A stretch of DNA of 64,000 nt from Candidatus Pelearchaeum maunauluense (GTDB lineage: Archaea; Thermoproteota; Nitrososphaeria_A; Caldarchaeales; Caldarchaeaceae): the NCBI GenBank assembly GCA_030059675.1, contig JANVYQ010000003.1, positions 138,822 through 202,821 on the forward strand, written 5' to 3'. This document shows, one piece after another, positions 1-7,440 of the stretch; position 1 is the first letter of the stretch; each line of letters starts with the position of its first letter. The notes beneath the pieces were generated by a model that saw only the letters and a program-made list of their open reading frames with translations, made no database searches and was not told the DNA's origin. A program made the position numbers and the translations under genes.

Positions 1-1179
1 GGTGACGAAGATTGGGAATAAGCCGAGGTGGCGCATCCGCGTTACGATGTCTTCCCAGTAGGTCTCTCTAAGGTATAGGTGTGCCTCCTCAGCCAGTAGG
101 AAGAGCGGCGTTATAGCTTCCTGGCGTAGCATGTTGGAGAGGCTACTCAGCAGATACTCAACCACAAGCCTTCGTGTCGTCGGGAGCAGGTTAAGGAGAT
201 TCACCACAACTAGATTACCGCCGGGCTTGGGCTGGAGAAGGTCCCGCAGTTCTGTAGGCTCCCTATCATCAACAACAAACCCGCTTGCCTCAATTGAGTT
301 GATGCGCGAAACTAGAGCTTCTCGTACAGACTCATTCATAGATATTCTAGATAGAGTTTGGATTAGTGTGTTAAGGGTAACTTCTCCCTCCCCCCGCTCA
401 ACTATGTGCCACACCCGTGAAAACTCTCTACAACTCGTGGGCGGGGTTTGGTAAACATGCTCCAGCACATCCATGAAGCAGCGCAGCCCCATCATGCTGG
501 GCGAGGTAGTGAAATTAACACCAGGCTCAAGAACTGTCATGCTCCCTGCTAATACGCTAAGCCCTCCATCTTTTCTCCTACCCAAGTGGATATACTCCCC
601 ATTAACATCTAAAACAAGCACGGTAGCTCCATTAGTTACCAGCCCCTCTACCAGCAGCTTAGCCATATGCGATTTACCGCTCTCCTTCTTCCCAGTTATT
701 ATGGTGAGCTGTCCGTCTAGAGATTCTACTGGAATATGGAACGGGTGTCCACCGACTTTTCCGAGCAGGATTAGCCGCTCACCCTCTTGCCGCGAGATTA
801 TATGGAAATACTCCCTGCCTATTCTCTCTATATCAGCCGAGAACCTGTTGGGAAGCCACGCGCTGTTAGTAAGTAGCTTGCCATCCAATACTACGCCCCT
901 TATCTTGGCTGTTACCAGCCTTATCTCACGTATCAAGAGGCTTAGCGAGGTTATGTTATAGGGGTCAAAGAGTTTCTTGCCATTAGCCTCTTCGGCTGAT
1001 ATGTCCCGCATTATGTCTTCGGCGACTCCTGGAACGTCTGCGTAGCAGACGTCTATCACCTGCAAGAGTAGCGCCAGCTCTCCGTCGCGCGCCACTAGGT
1101 AGTCGCCTATGCTGAAGTCTATCTCATCAGGCTTGCAGAGTATCTCCAGCGTATCCTTATGCTTCTGAAGTATTCTCAT
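1..1179 (-). CDS. herA: HerA-type DNA translocase, 3' end outside window
   Basis: The minus-strand frame stays open to the window edge, so only the first 393 residues are visible. The N-terminal 140 residues fit the HAS beta-barrel of HerA/FtsK-type hexameric ATPases. A Walker A (GKKESGKS, about residues 163-170) and a Walker B-like LLAEEAHLYL near residue 365 are present. HerA works with the NurA nuclease and Mre11-Rad50 in double-strand break end resection. nurA lies directly upstream with a 9-nt gap, the conserved archaeal pairing. The ATG start at 1179 gives this spacing. The C-terminal part lies beyond position 1. Confidence 0.93.
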   Translation of the reverse strand, partial: MRILQKHKDTLEILCKPDEIDFSIGDYLVARDGELALLLQVIDVCYADVPGVAEDIMRDISAEEANGKKLFDPYNITSLSLLIREIRLVTAKIRGVVLDGKLLTNSAWLPNRFSADIERIGREYFHIISRQEGERLILLGKVGGHPFHIPVESLDGQLTIITGKKESGKSHMAKLLVEGLVTNGATVLVLDVNGEYIHLGRRKDGGLSVLAGSMTVLEPGVNFTTSPSMMGLRCFMDVLEHVYQTPPTSCREFSRVWHIVERGEGEVTLNTLIQTLSRISMNESVREALVSRINSIEASGFVVDDREPTELRDLLQPKPGGNLVVVNLLNLLPTTRRLVVEYLLSSLSNMLRQEAITPLFLLAEEAHLYLRETYWEDIVTRMRHLGLFPIFVT

Positions 1180-1188
1180 ATCCCACGC

Positions 1189-2226
1189 TCAGCTCGCATC
1201 AAGCGGTGAGAAGAGAGCCTGCCTCACGTCGGGTATGTTAATTATCCTAGAGCCAGTGAGGTTTTCCAAACCTACTTGCAACCCAAGTATATCGGTCTTG
1301 TTGAAGGTGGCGTATTGGTGGGCTAGGATTAGTGTTTCTGGATAGCCGTAAACTAGGCTATCGCTGGCTAGTAGGTCTTCAACCGCTCTATACGGCTCAT
1401 CACAATCCCGCGCTGCTACATCAACCCTATATGGGAACAAGCATCGGGAGAGATGCGCCACATATATCTCGCCTAGCTGATAATGTCCAGGTCTGAGCCT
1501 AAGAGCGTCCTTGAAGCATACTAGATAGGGCGGCTTACTGCCATTAAGCAGGTTTGTTATCTTAACACCCATGTATCGTAGTTTGCTGGACTTGGCGAAG
1601 GCAACAACTCCTATACCGTTCTGCTGCGCCACCTGTATAACCATTCGTACAGCTCTGAGTGGGCTATCTATGGGCCCAGCGGTCAGTGAGCCGTCTATTA
1701 GTAGGATTCCCCCATCAAGCTGTGAAGCTGCGTAGAGCTGTAGCATCTTCTCAAAGAGGCTGGCCACGACGCTATGCGCCATTTCCAGCCTAGGCGTTGC
1801 ATGGCCTTGTAAGCCGAGGGAGCTTGTGAGTGTCTTCATGATTAGGGGTAGGGTTTGTTTGGAGAGTTGGTAGATGATGGGGCCGAATATCTCAAGCTCC
1901 ACCGTGCTTAGAACACGTTTTACAACCACGCCGCGCAGCGCCCAGATGCTTCCATTCACGCCTTCAGCTAGCTTGACTGTTGAGGTATCAACCGCTATTA
2001 CGCGGCGCGGCTCCTCAGATACCTTGAGAGGTATCGGCTTAAGCCCATCAAGACTTAGGTGAGGCTCCAGCTCCTCTTCTTCGGGCTCAATCAACGTTTC
2101 TGGGGCTATTAACTCGCCCCCACCAAGCCCACCAGCCATAGCTGGGCTGAGCCGCGAAAATGCTTTAAGGAGCTGTTCAAGTTGATTATGATGGTATGGT
2201 TGGTGGGCAAGTTGGGTTTGCATCAT
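1189..2226 (-). CDS. nurA: NurA 5'-3' nuclease
   Basis: NurA-domain nuclease, partner of HerA in DNA end processing. Visible family features are the first acidic site in VIAVDTSTVKLAEG, a second in LLIDGSLTAG, and the C-terminal LILAHQYATF that carries the conserved histidine; together these match the metal-dependent RNase H-like NurA fold. I start at the ATG at 2226 because GGAGAG sits 8 nt upstream; an in-frame GTG at 2235 would add 3 residues. It is followed after 9 nt by herA, so the two are co-transcribed. mre11 and rad50 are not in the window. Confidence 0.9.
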   Translation of the reverse strand: MMQTQLAHQPYHHNQLEQLLKAFSRLSPAMAGGLGGGELIAPETLIEPEEEELEPHLSLDGLKPIPLKVSEEPRRVIAVDTSTVKLAEGVNGSIWALRGVVVKRVLSTVELEIFGPIIYQLSKQTLPLIMKTLTSSLGLQGHATPRLEMAHSVVASLFEKMLQLYAASQLDGGILLIDGSLTAGPIDSPLRAVRMVIQVAQQNGIGVVAFAKSSKLRYMGVKITNLLNGSKPPYLVCFKDALRLRPGHYQLGEIYVAHLSRCLFPYRVDVAARDCDEPYRAVEDLLASDSLVYGYPETLILAHQYATFNKTDILGLQVGLENLTGSRIINIPDVRQALFSPLDAS

Positions 2227-2299
2227 CAGCCCCACTCTCCTGGCTTATTGGTGGTATTGTATTGAATATAAATGTTGTGCATGATGGTCAAGATTTAAC

Positions 2300-2731
2300 A
2301 TGAACAGCACAATAAAAGTAAGAATAACCATAGGAAACACCACCGTAGAGGTGGAAGCACCGCCAGACCAGTTAGAAGAAGCTGTGAGAAATGTGGTCGC
2401 AGCCATCAAGGCTGCTGGAATAGCCGCGCAGAGCGAGCAGCCCCAGCTTATTCCAGAGAGAAAAGAACAACGAGCCGTGACTTGCAGGCGTATTGTTGAA
2501 GAGCTCCTCGGCGAGGGTTGGTTCTCAAAGCCTAGAAGCCTGGGCGAGGTTGCATCGGAGCTGGCGCGCCGCGGTTTTAGCTACGACAGGACAGCTATAG
2601 CGCATGTCTTGCTAGACATGGTTAGAGAGGGGCTTATGAGACGCGAGGGGGAGGCTAGGAGCTATCTCTACATAGAGTCCAGCCGTGAGAAAAACACACA
2701 GCACGACACTCAGGGCACAGCTTTGGAGTGA
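2300..2731 (+). CDS. Small winged-helix protein with N-terminal beta domain
   Basis: A 143-residue protein of unknown function. Residues 1-40 form a strand-rich segment (IKVRITIGNTTVEVEAP) followed by a helix; residues 65-130 look like a winged helix (SLGEVASELARRGFSYDRT, then VREGLMRREGE). The same two-part plan occurs in the next two genes on the opposite strand, so the three look like diverged paralogues. It is divergent from nurA; an AT-rich box around 2263-2270 (gaatataaat) could serve both directions. The 3' end overlaps the following minus-strand gene by 22 nt. A DNA-binding or regulatory role is inferred only from the fold. Confidence 0.75.
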   Translation: MNSTIKVRITIGNTTVEVEAPPDQLEEAVRNVVAAIKAAGIAAQSEQPQLIPERKEQRAVTCRRIVEELLGEGWFSKPRSLGEVASELARRGFSYDRTAIAHVLLDMVREGLMRREGEARSYLYIESSREKNTQHDTQGTALE

Positions 2732-3204
2732 AGCTCCACAAGAGATTTCAAGCCTAAAGTCGTTATTGTGTAGTCGCCCCTATCAAGCCTCCTGATAAGC
2801 CCCTTCTGCAAAAGCTCGCTCAGCCTTCCTGAAATCGTCTTCTCAGGCTTCCCTATTGCTGCCTGTATCTCAGAAGCCGACGCCGTGGGGCTGTCTTTCA
2901 GACCAAGCGCGTGCTCAATATAGCGCTTGGCTAGGAAGAGGACGACCGCGTCAGCCGTGGGAAGGGAGCTGAGCGGCTTCAGGAAGAAGACTCCCTCATC
3001 AGGATTGTATGATATTAAGCTGGAGAGACGGTCAAGCAGCTCCTGTAGGTCTGTAGAGTAGGTTATCCGCGATGCTAGGGAGTATGAGGGTATGTTCTTC
3101 TCTAGGAATCTTATCACGCTAGCGTAGACCTCTGCTGGATTACCTTCAAACTCTGCCCGTAGGTCTTTATAGCTTATGCTCACGCGCAACTTATCCTCTG
3201 CCAT
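2710..3204 (-). CDS. Winged-helix protein, paralogue of neighbours
   Basis: About 164 residues, unknown function. The N-terminal strand-helix unit (LRVSISYKDLRAEFEG, then VYASVIRFL) matches the pattern in both neighbours; a middle helical part leads to a C-terminal winged helix (SASEIQAAIGKPEKTISGR, GLIRRLDRGDYTIT). I start at the ATG at 3204, preceded by GAGGAG with 6-nt spacing, rather than 5 codons further upstream. The start lies 1 nt after the stop of the upstream gene, so the pair is an operon. Likely a DNA-binding regulator, by inference from fold. Confidence 0.75.
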   Translation of the reverse strand: MAEDKLRVSISYKDLRAEFEGNPAEVYASVIRFLEKNIPSYSLASRITYSTDLQELLDRLSSLISYNPDEGVFFLKPLSSLPTADAVVLFLAKRYIEHALGLKDSPTASASEIQAAIGKPEKTISGRLSELLQKGLIRRLDRGDYTITTLGLKSLVELHSKAVP

Positions 3205-3205
3205 C

Positions 3206-3667
3206 TCACTTCTCCTCAATTAGCTTCATAAGCGCCGCCGTAAAGACATATCTCCCCTCATCAACTCGGCGGACAAGCCCAGCCTTCCACATCTCGCCCA
3301 GCCTGTTGGCAGCGTTCTTCTCGCTCAGCCGCGTGGCCGAGGCGACCTGCTTGGGGGTCATAGCATCACTCTCAAGCAAGCCTAGCCTATGACCGACAAA
3401 AGCGCCAGCAAGACAGAGCGCTATCTTCCGCTTGGTCTCGGTGTCCTCCAACACAGAAACATTACCACCCTCAACCAACACACGGCCAGCTATCCTCTCA
3501 GCCAAGCTAGTAACGTCATGCGCTCCTGTAAGACGTTGTAAAAGATTGACAGGACCTAGAACCTCTGAGAAGTATCTATTTACGCTTCTCCAGACTGTCT
3601 CATAGTCGCCTGAGAACTCCGCCACCGTGTCGCCGTGCTTAATATGGACTGTGATGTTCTCCACCAT
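3206..3667 (-). CDS. Winged-helix protein, paralogue of neighbours
   Basis: A 153-residue protein of unknown function, first of a two-gene minus-strand operon. It has the same N-terminal motif (ITVHIKHGDTVAEFSG followed by a VWRSVNRYF helix) and a C-terminal winged helix (MTPKQVASATRLSEKNAANR, GLVRRVDEGRYVFT). The N-terminal unit shared by three adjacent proteins beside nurA-herA suggests local duplication. Nothing catalytic is visible. Confidence 0.75.
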   Translation of the reverse strand: MVENITVHIKHGDTVAEFSGDYETVWRSVNRYFSEVLGPVNLLQRLTGAHDVTSLAERIAGRVLVEGGNVSVLEDTETKRKIALCLAGAFVGHRLGLLESDAMTPKQVASATRLSEKNAANRLGEMWKAGLVRRVDEGRYVFTAALMKLIEEK

Positions 3668-3757
3668 ATTCCAGCATCCCCTGCCTGAATGCTGCTAATC
3701 AAAAGACCTAAAGCCCCGAGTTAAGTTTATAGGCAGCAAAACACATCAACCCCAGCT

Positions 3758-4030
3758 ATGAACCGCGACCAAGCGCTGGGTGTAATAATACTCCTCGCCA
3801 GTATAGCTGGGATACTAATATATGGATGGATAGTCTTCCTCACGGAATTCTGGCAAATCATACTCAAGCTCACAGCATTCGTAGCAGTAGCGGGAATACT
3901 TGGAATACTAGCATGGATAGGCTACACGCTGGCAACAACACCACCACCCAAACCAATAGAAGAGATTGAAAAGGAACTAGAAGAAGAACTAAAGAAAACA
4001 GAGCAACAACAAGAAAAACAAGAACAATAA
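3758..4030 (+). CDS. Small two-helix membrane protein with charged tail
   Basis: 90 residues. Two hydrophobic segments (about 8-28 and 34-57) are followed by a proline-rich linker and a highly charged Glu/Lys/Gln helix (about 64-90) likely to form a coiled coil on one membrane face. A TATA-like taagtttata at 3721-3730 lies about 30 nt upstream of the ATG. No family recognised; function unknown. Confidence 0.65.
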   Translation: MNRDQALGVIILLASIAGILIYGWIVFLTEFWQIILKLTAFVAVAGILGILAWIGYTLATTPPPKPIEEIEKELEEELKKTEQQQEKQEQ

Positions 4031-4087
4031 CCACAATAAGGTATTAACTTTACAATCCTATAAATTAGGGCGTTGTGCAAGAAGGAT

Positions 4088-4495
4088 TCATCTAAGCCTG
4101 TGAATCATAATTAAGAAATAAATAATGCCTACTGCAATAATGAAGCCTGAAGCTGGAGTAAAAGCTACATCAATATTAAAAACACCATTCATCGTGAATC
4201 CTACTATTCTCTAGATGTTACCAACTGATATCAGGTATGCGGGCGTTATGCTAAGCCCCCTGTAAGGCATGCGGCGTGATAAGAGTCCTGGCATTAAGAT
4301 TGGGGCGTAAGCCGTTATTATATGCGCTATGAAGCCGACTGCTAATGCGTGTATAAACGCATCTCTAAAAGCTAGGTAGAGTCTTGGCATGAACGGCATC
4401 AGCATGCCAAAGATAAGCGAGGCCATAAGCCAAGCAAAGGCAAGTCTAGAAACAGACGCGAAGTATAGATACCTAGTTCTGTCCCTCTCGTTCAT
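4088..4495 (-). pseudogene. NnrS-like membrane protein split by in-frame TAG
   Basis: The first 94 codons encode a membrane protein with an FIHALAVGFIAHIITAYAPI motif and PGLLSRR, resembling the C-terminal region of NnrS-like/heme-copper-type membrane proteins. The frame stops at a TAG at 4211-4213 but continues in the same frame without further stops to a TGA at 4088-4090, adding a last hydrophobic helix (ASGFIIAVGIIYFLIMIHRL). The join (VGNI-stop-RIVG) falls where the family keeps a continuous helix. One nonsense change, or a sequencing error, explains this best; programmed readthrough is less likely. Confidence 0.6.
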
Positions 4496-4520
4496 GACTT
4501 GGAATTGACGAGACGACGTA

Positions 4521-4661
4521 TCAATCCTCTGATCCTACACCTTTGTTAATCTTTTTGGCTGTTTTATGCGCATCGATAATATTCCAAATCCATACAATAA
4601 GGTACATGGGTATTCCAATAATGCCGAGAATCAAAAGTGCAAAAATAATTGCTAGTGCCAA
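4521..4661 (-). CDS. Short membrane protein (TM2-like tail)
   Basis: A 46-residue frame from a TTG start: a strongly hydrophobic helix, then WIWNIIDAHKTAKKIN, a signature typical of the C-terminal tail of small TM2/zinc-ribbon-type archaeal membrane proteins. It lies 25 nt upstream of the broken NnrS-like gene on the same strand. There is no ATG in the open frame before residue 19, so the start is uncertain and the gene may be a remnant. Confidence 0.4.
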   Translation of the reverse strand: MALAIIFALLILGIIGIPMYLIVWIWNIIDAHKTAKKINKGVGSED

Positions 4662-4685
4662 GAAAAGAACGAGGAGGTTGACTGA

Positions 4686-5144
4686 ATGTTTAGTAAGGCT
4701 GAGAGGGATTATCTTTACTCACTTAAAAGCGGTAAAACACGTAAATGGAGTAAGAAATATGAGGAGATCCTAAGGTACAGAATAAGGAAGAAAGTCAAGA
4801 TGGCACTTAAGGATCTCGAACTAGCTTTGGACATGATAGGACAGGATTCACTACTAAAAGCAGTAGAGCTACTACAGAAAATTGTAGAACTCCATGGGAA
4901 CAGCGAGTTTATAGCGCGGCTTTACGAAAAGAAGGGGCTGCAAATGGGCGCTAGGAGAGGTTTATGCGGGGGGTGGGATTTGAACCCACGAACCCCTTCG
5001 GGACAGGGTCCTAAGCCCTGCGCCGCTGGTCTTCCCAGCTTTTGGCTGGGTTATTTGGCCAGGCTTGGCAACCCCCGCCCCTCTTATCATGCTATACCAT
5101 GGTCTGTTCTTAAAGATTTATGCTTATGTCTGGCATGTATGTAG
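4686..5144 (+). CDS. Hypothetical helical protein running into tRNA-Leu
   Basis: The first about 85 residues look like a real small helical protein (AERDYLYSLKSGKTRKWSKK, then RIRKKVKMALKDLELAL and a short amphipathic helix), a type often seen in archaeal genomic islands. After that the frame crosses the opposite-strand tRNA-Leu gene (4965-5078) with no natural stop, so the last about 65 residues are probably not part of the original protein. The original 3' end was perhaps lost when this segment was joined to the tRNA. Function unknown. Confidence 0.4.
   Translation: MFSKAERDYLYSLKSGKTRKWSKKYEEILRYRIRKKVKMALKDLELALDMIGQDSLLKAVELLQKIVELHGNSEFIARLYEKKGLQMGARRGLCGGWDLNPRTPSGQGPKPCAAGLPSFWLGYLARLGNPRPSYHAIPWSVLKDLCLCLACM
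4965..5078 (-). tRNA. tRNA-Leu(TAG) with D-loop intron
   Basis: Acceptor GCGGGGG/CCCCCGC, anticodon arm CAGGG-CTTAGGA-CCCTG (anticodon TAG), type II variable arm and T arm GTGGG-TTCAAAT-CCCAC are all visible. Between the D-loop GCCAAGCCTGGCCAAA and the closing GGC is an extra segment of about 29 nt (5025-5053) that can form its own stem (CCCAGC/GCTGGG). Removing it restores a normal D arm, so it is read as a non-canonical intron. The last few bases of each boundary are uncertain. The 3' CCA is not encoded. Confidence 0.9.
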
Positions 5145-6064
5145 TGGTTCGCCAGCTCTGCCGCGAGTTTGGTCGTTTGGTCTTGCTGGTCGTTGGGTGG
5201 TGAGACCTCCATTATATCTAGCCAGCGGGCATTCAGCGACGATGCAAAGCTGTAAATCATGTATATCGCCTCCCAGGAGCTCATACCGCCTGGAGATGGG
5301 TGGTCTGTGCCAGGGGCGTAGGCCTGGTCAAGCGCGTCTATGTCAAAAGTAATGTAAATAGACTCAACTCCCTTCATCCATCTTACAATTTCGCGCGTAG
5401 TTTGTTCAAGTCCCTTAGTACGTAAGTCCCATACAGTTATGTAGCGTATCCCCATGTTCTTCACGTGCTCTATGTAATGACGCGAGTATAGAGAGCCGCG
5501 TATCCCAATCTGAACCACATTAACGCCTTTTAACACGTTTTCGTCAAGCAGCCGTCGTAACCAAAAGCCGCTATGCTGTCCCCACCCAGTTCTTGTATCG
5601 TGATGAGCATCAAACTGGATGAGCCCTACATCACCACCGCTGGCTCTTTTAGCGGCTCTTATCAGCTCATAAGTAAGAGAGTGGTCTCCGCCAAAGGTTA
5701 GAACATTCTCAGCGCTTCTGAAGACTTTATCAGCAACCTCGGCTAAACGTCTCATAGTTTCGTGAAAATCAACGATATTCACCTCCACATCACCACAATC
5801 ATAGACACCTTCTATAATCTCGCTATCATGCTCAACCAAGTAATTGGTCTTTGAGTAGAGGTATTCCCTTATTCTTGATGGAGCGTATCTAGACCCCCTG
5901 CGATGCGATACAGTACCCCCATCAAACGGCACGCCGAGAATAGCCAGCCATACCCCACCCTCACCATCCCAACGCCTCACCACATCACCCAACCAACGCA
6001 CATTAGGGTCCGGGAAGAACCTATAGCCACCTAGACGAGGTTCAGAGAGATACCTCCGCGACAT
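5087..6064 (-). CDS. Ureohydrolase (agmatinase/arginase family)
   Basis: Manganese-type ureohydrolase that hydrolyses a guanidino group to urea. The three metal-ligand motifs are present: GGDHS, DAHHD and FDIDALDQAYAPGT. The 325-residue length fits agmatinase; guanidinobutyrase, guanidinase or formimidoylglutamase activity cannot be excluded from sequence. I start at the ATG at 6064 because a TTTAAA box at 6091-6096 lies about 27 nt upstream, the leaderless spacing; an upstream TTG at 6082 would add 6 residues. tRNA-Leu follows 8 nt after the stop on the same strand. No polyamine-synthesis neighbour is present. Confidence 0.88.
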   Translation of the reverse strand: MSRRYLSEPRLGGYRFFPDPNVRWLGDVVRRWDGEGGVWLAILGVPFDGGTVSHRRGSRYAPSRIREYLYSKTNYLVEHDSEIIEGVYDCGDVEVNIVDFHETMRRLAEVADKVFRSAENVLTFGGDHSLTYELIRAAKRASGGDVGLIQFDAHHDTRTGWGQHSGFWLRRLLDENVLKGVNVVQIGIRGSLYSRHYIEHVKNMGIRYITVWDLRTKGLEQTTREIVRWMKGVESIYITFDIDALDQAYAPGTDHPSPGGMSSWEAIYMIYSFASSLNARWLDIMEVSPPNDQQDQTTKLAAELANHYIHARHKHKSLRTDHGIA

Positions 6065-6090
6065 GACAAGCAAAACCCCCAAACACAGGA

Positions 6091-6096
6091 TTTAAA
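6091..6096 (-). promoter_or_regulatory. TATA box of the ureohydrolase gene
   Basis: TTTAAA read on the minus strand, centred about 29 nt before the ATG at 6064. This matches the spacing of leaderless archaeal transcripts elsewhere in this window. Confidence 0.45.
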
Positions 6097-6165
6097 CACC
6101 GCAAGGCCCATACACTAATCAAGTTTATAAACACGCACAAACAAACAGTATAATAAGGAGGGTTC

Positions 6166-6243
6166 AGCGGGGTAGGGTAGCCAGGTTAACCCGCCGGGCT
6201 CATAACCCGGAGATCCCTCGTTCAAATCGAGGCCCCGCTACCA
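6166..6243 (+). tRNA. Initiator tRNA-Met(CAT)
   Basis: AGCGGGG/CCCCGCT acceptor with an A1-T72 pair, anticodon arm CCGGG-CTCATAA-CCCGG and an encoded 3' CCA. The A1-T72 pair and the G-rich anticodon stem are archaeal initiator-tRNA features. No intron. A TATA-like agtttataaac lies at about 6122-6132. Confidence 0.93.
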
Positions 6244-6284
6244 CCCTCCATTAATCATTATATTTTCTTGATTAATGCACCATA

Positions 6285-6854
6285 TTGGTTGTTTATGTTT
6301 CTTTATCCATGGCAGTATTAGCGCATGGTCGTGGTTTTCTAATACCGCGGACGTGGGCTGGCCCTGGTGAGGAGACTCTCTATGCCATACACGTAACAGC
6401 CGAGAAGGCTGGAGTAGCCAGCTTCAGACTAATGGTTCCTGAGGGATTTAGAATATCGTTGGATGATGTGATAAGGAAATGGGATTGTGAGTGCTTTACA
6501 GACGAGCAGGGATTTGTTAAAGCATTAAACTATGCTATATCAATACCGAAAAATGAATACGTGGAATTTGACATCTTTACCGCCAAGAATCCAGACAAAC
6601 CAGGTAAGTATAGGTGGATTCTAATAGTAACGTACGCGGATGGAAGTAAAGAAATTTTTGAACAAGACCTATGGATAGCAGGTGCGGGAAATAATCTCCA
6701 AACTCAGCTAAACATTATTATGATTTTACTGATTCTACTTCTTGTTGGTGTGGTAGGAGTTCTTACTTTTATTTTAAGAAGACGTAAAGAAAAAATATAT
6801 GATAAAAACGGCATACATGGCAAATTGTTAAATACCCGCAAGAAAATAACTTAG
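6285..6854 (+). CDS. YcnI-like (DUF1775) membrane-anchored surface protein
   Basis: A short hydrophobic N-terminus ending in AHG is followed by a beta-sandwich domain with RTWAGPGEETLYAIHV and LMVPEGFRI, the pattern of YcnI/DUF1775 domains, and a C-terminal transmembrane helix (about 142-164) with a basic tail. YcnI proteins bind copper through an N-terminal histidine exposed after signal cleavage, and H14 here would be in that place. The only in-frame start is TTG at 6285, which leaves an unusually short signal sequence, so the true 5' end may differ. A TATA-like ttatatttt lies about 25 nt upstream. Confidence 0.6.
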   Translation: MVVYVSLSMAVLAHGRGFLIPRTWAGPGEETLYAIHVTAEKAGVASFRLMVPEGFRISLDDVIRKWDCECFTDEQGFVKALNYAISIPKNEYVEFDIFTAKNPDKPGKYRWILIVTYADGSKEIFEQDLWIAGAGNNLQTQLNIIMILLILLLVGVVGVLTFILRRRKEKIYDKNGIHGKLLNTRKKIT

Positions 6855-6863
6855 GCTTAGAAT

Positions 6864-7421
6864 ATGAGCAAGTATGCACGATTATCGGTTGAACTCCAAA
6901 CCATGCTACGGTTGGAGAAACCGCCAATAGCTATATCATTTAGCCCCCAAGCCAAACAAGGTCTAAAGGAGAGTAAAGATACCGTCCCTTCCAGCTGCAC
7001 TTTTTGGGCTAAAGCACTCAGCGAGACATTCTACACAACACGCGGACAACATCTAAACTGTAGTATAGGCTCCGTTACGCATGGTATTAAGAAACCTGAC
7101 GAAGTAATGCCCGAATGTGGATGCGGTGATGTTGAGATGCTCATTAATGCTGGTTGGATTACCCGCGATTCAATTACAAGACTTCCACAAATGCCTATGA
7201 ATGAGGGAACCATATCCTATGGTCCTTCAGCTCACGCTCCCTTTGACCCTGATGTGGTTTTAGTCTTCTGTAACGCGGAGCAGGCTATGTTTATTGTTGA
7301 AGCTGTGGATTCTCATAAGACTATGGGAAAGCCCACATGCGCGGCTATACCAGAATCCTATAACAATAATACACTCGTTGTGAGTCTTGGATGCACGGCG
7401 AGTAGGCTTGGTAGTGGCTGA
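6864..7421 (+). CDS. DUF169 family protein, short at C-terminus
   Basis: 185 residues of the DUF169 family: N-terminal RLEKPPIAISFSP, the cysteine-containing SSCTFWAKAL, and a C-terminal VSLGCTASRLG that normally precedes another 20-40 residues. Here the frame stops right after that motif and overlaps the 5' side of the next open frame, so the protein seems truncated at its end. The function of DUF169 is not established; conserved cysteines suggest metal or redox chemistry. It lies 10 nt after the YcnI-like gene, so co-transcription is likely. Confidence 0.7.
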   Translation: MSKYARLSVELQTMLRLEKPPIAISFSPQAKQGLKESKDTVPSSCTFWAKALSETFYTTRGQHLNCSIGSVTHGIKKPDEVMPECGCGDVEMLINAGWITRDSITRLPQMPMNEGTISYGPSAHAPFDPDVVLVFCNAEQAMFIVEAVDSHKTMGKPTCAAIPESYNNNTLVVSLGCTASRLGSG

Positions 7422-7440
7422 GGAGTATCAATCCAAAACG

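Noticed and set aside
131..961. Two plus-strand open frames of 107 and 162 codons
   Set aside because: They lie antisense to herA, whose minus-strand frame shows clear Walker motifs and the expected link to nurA.
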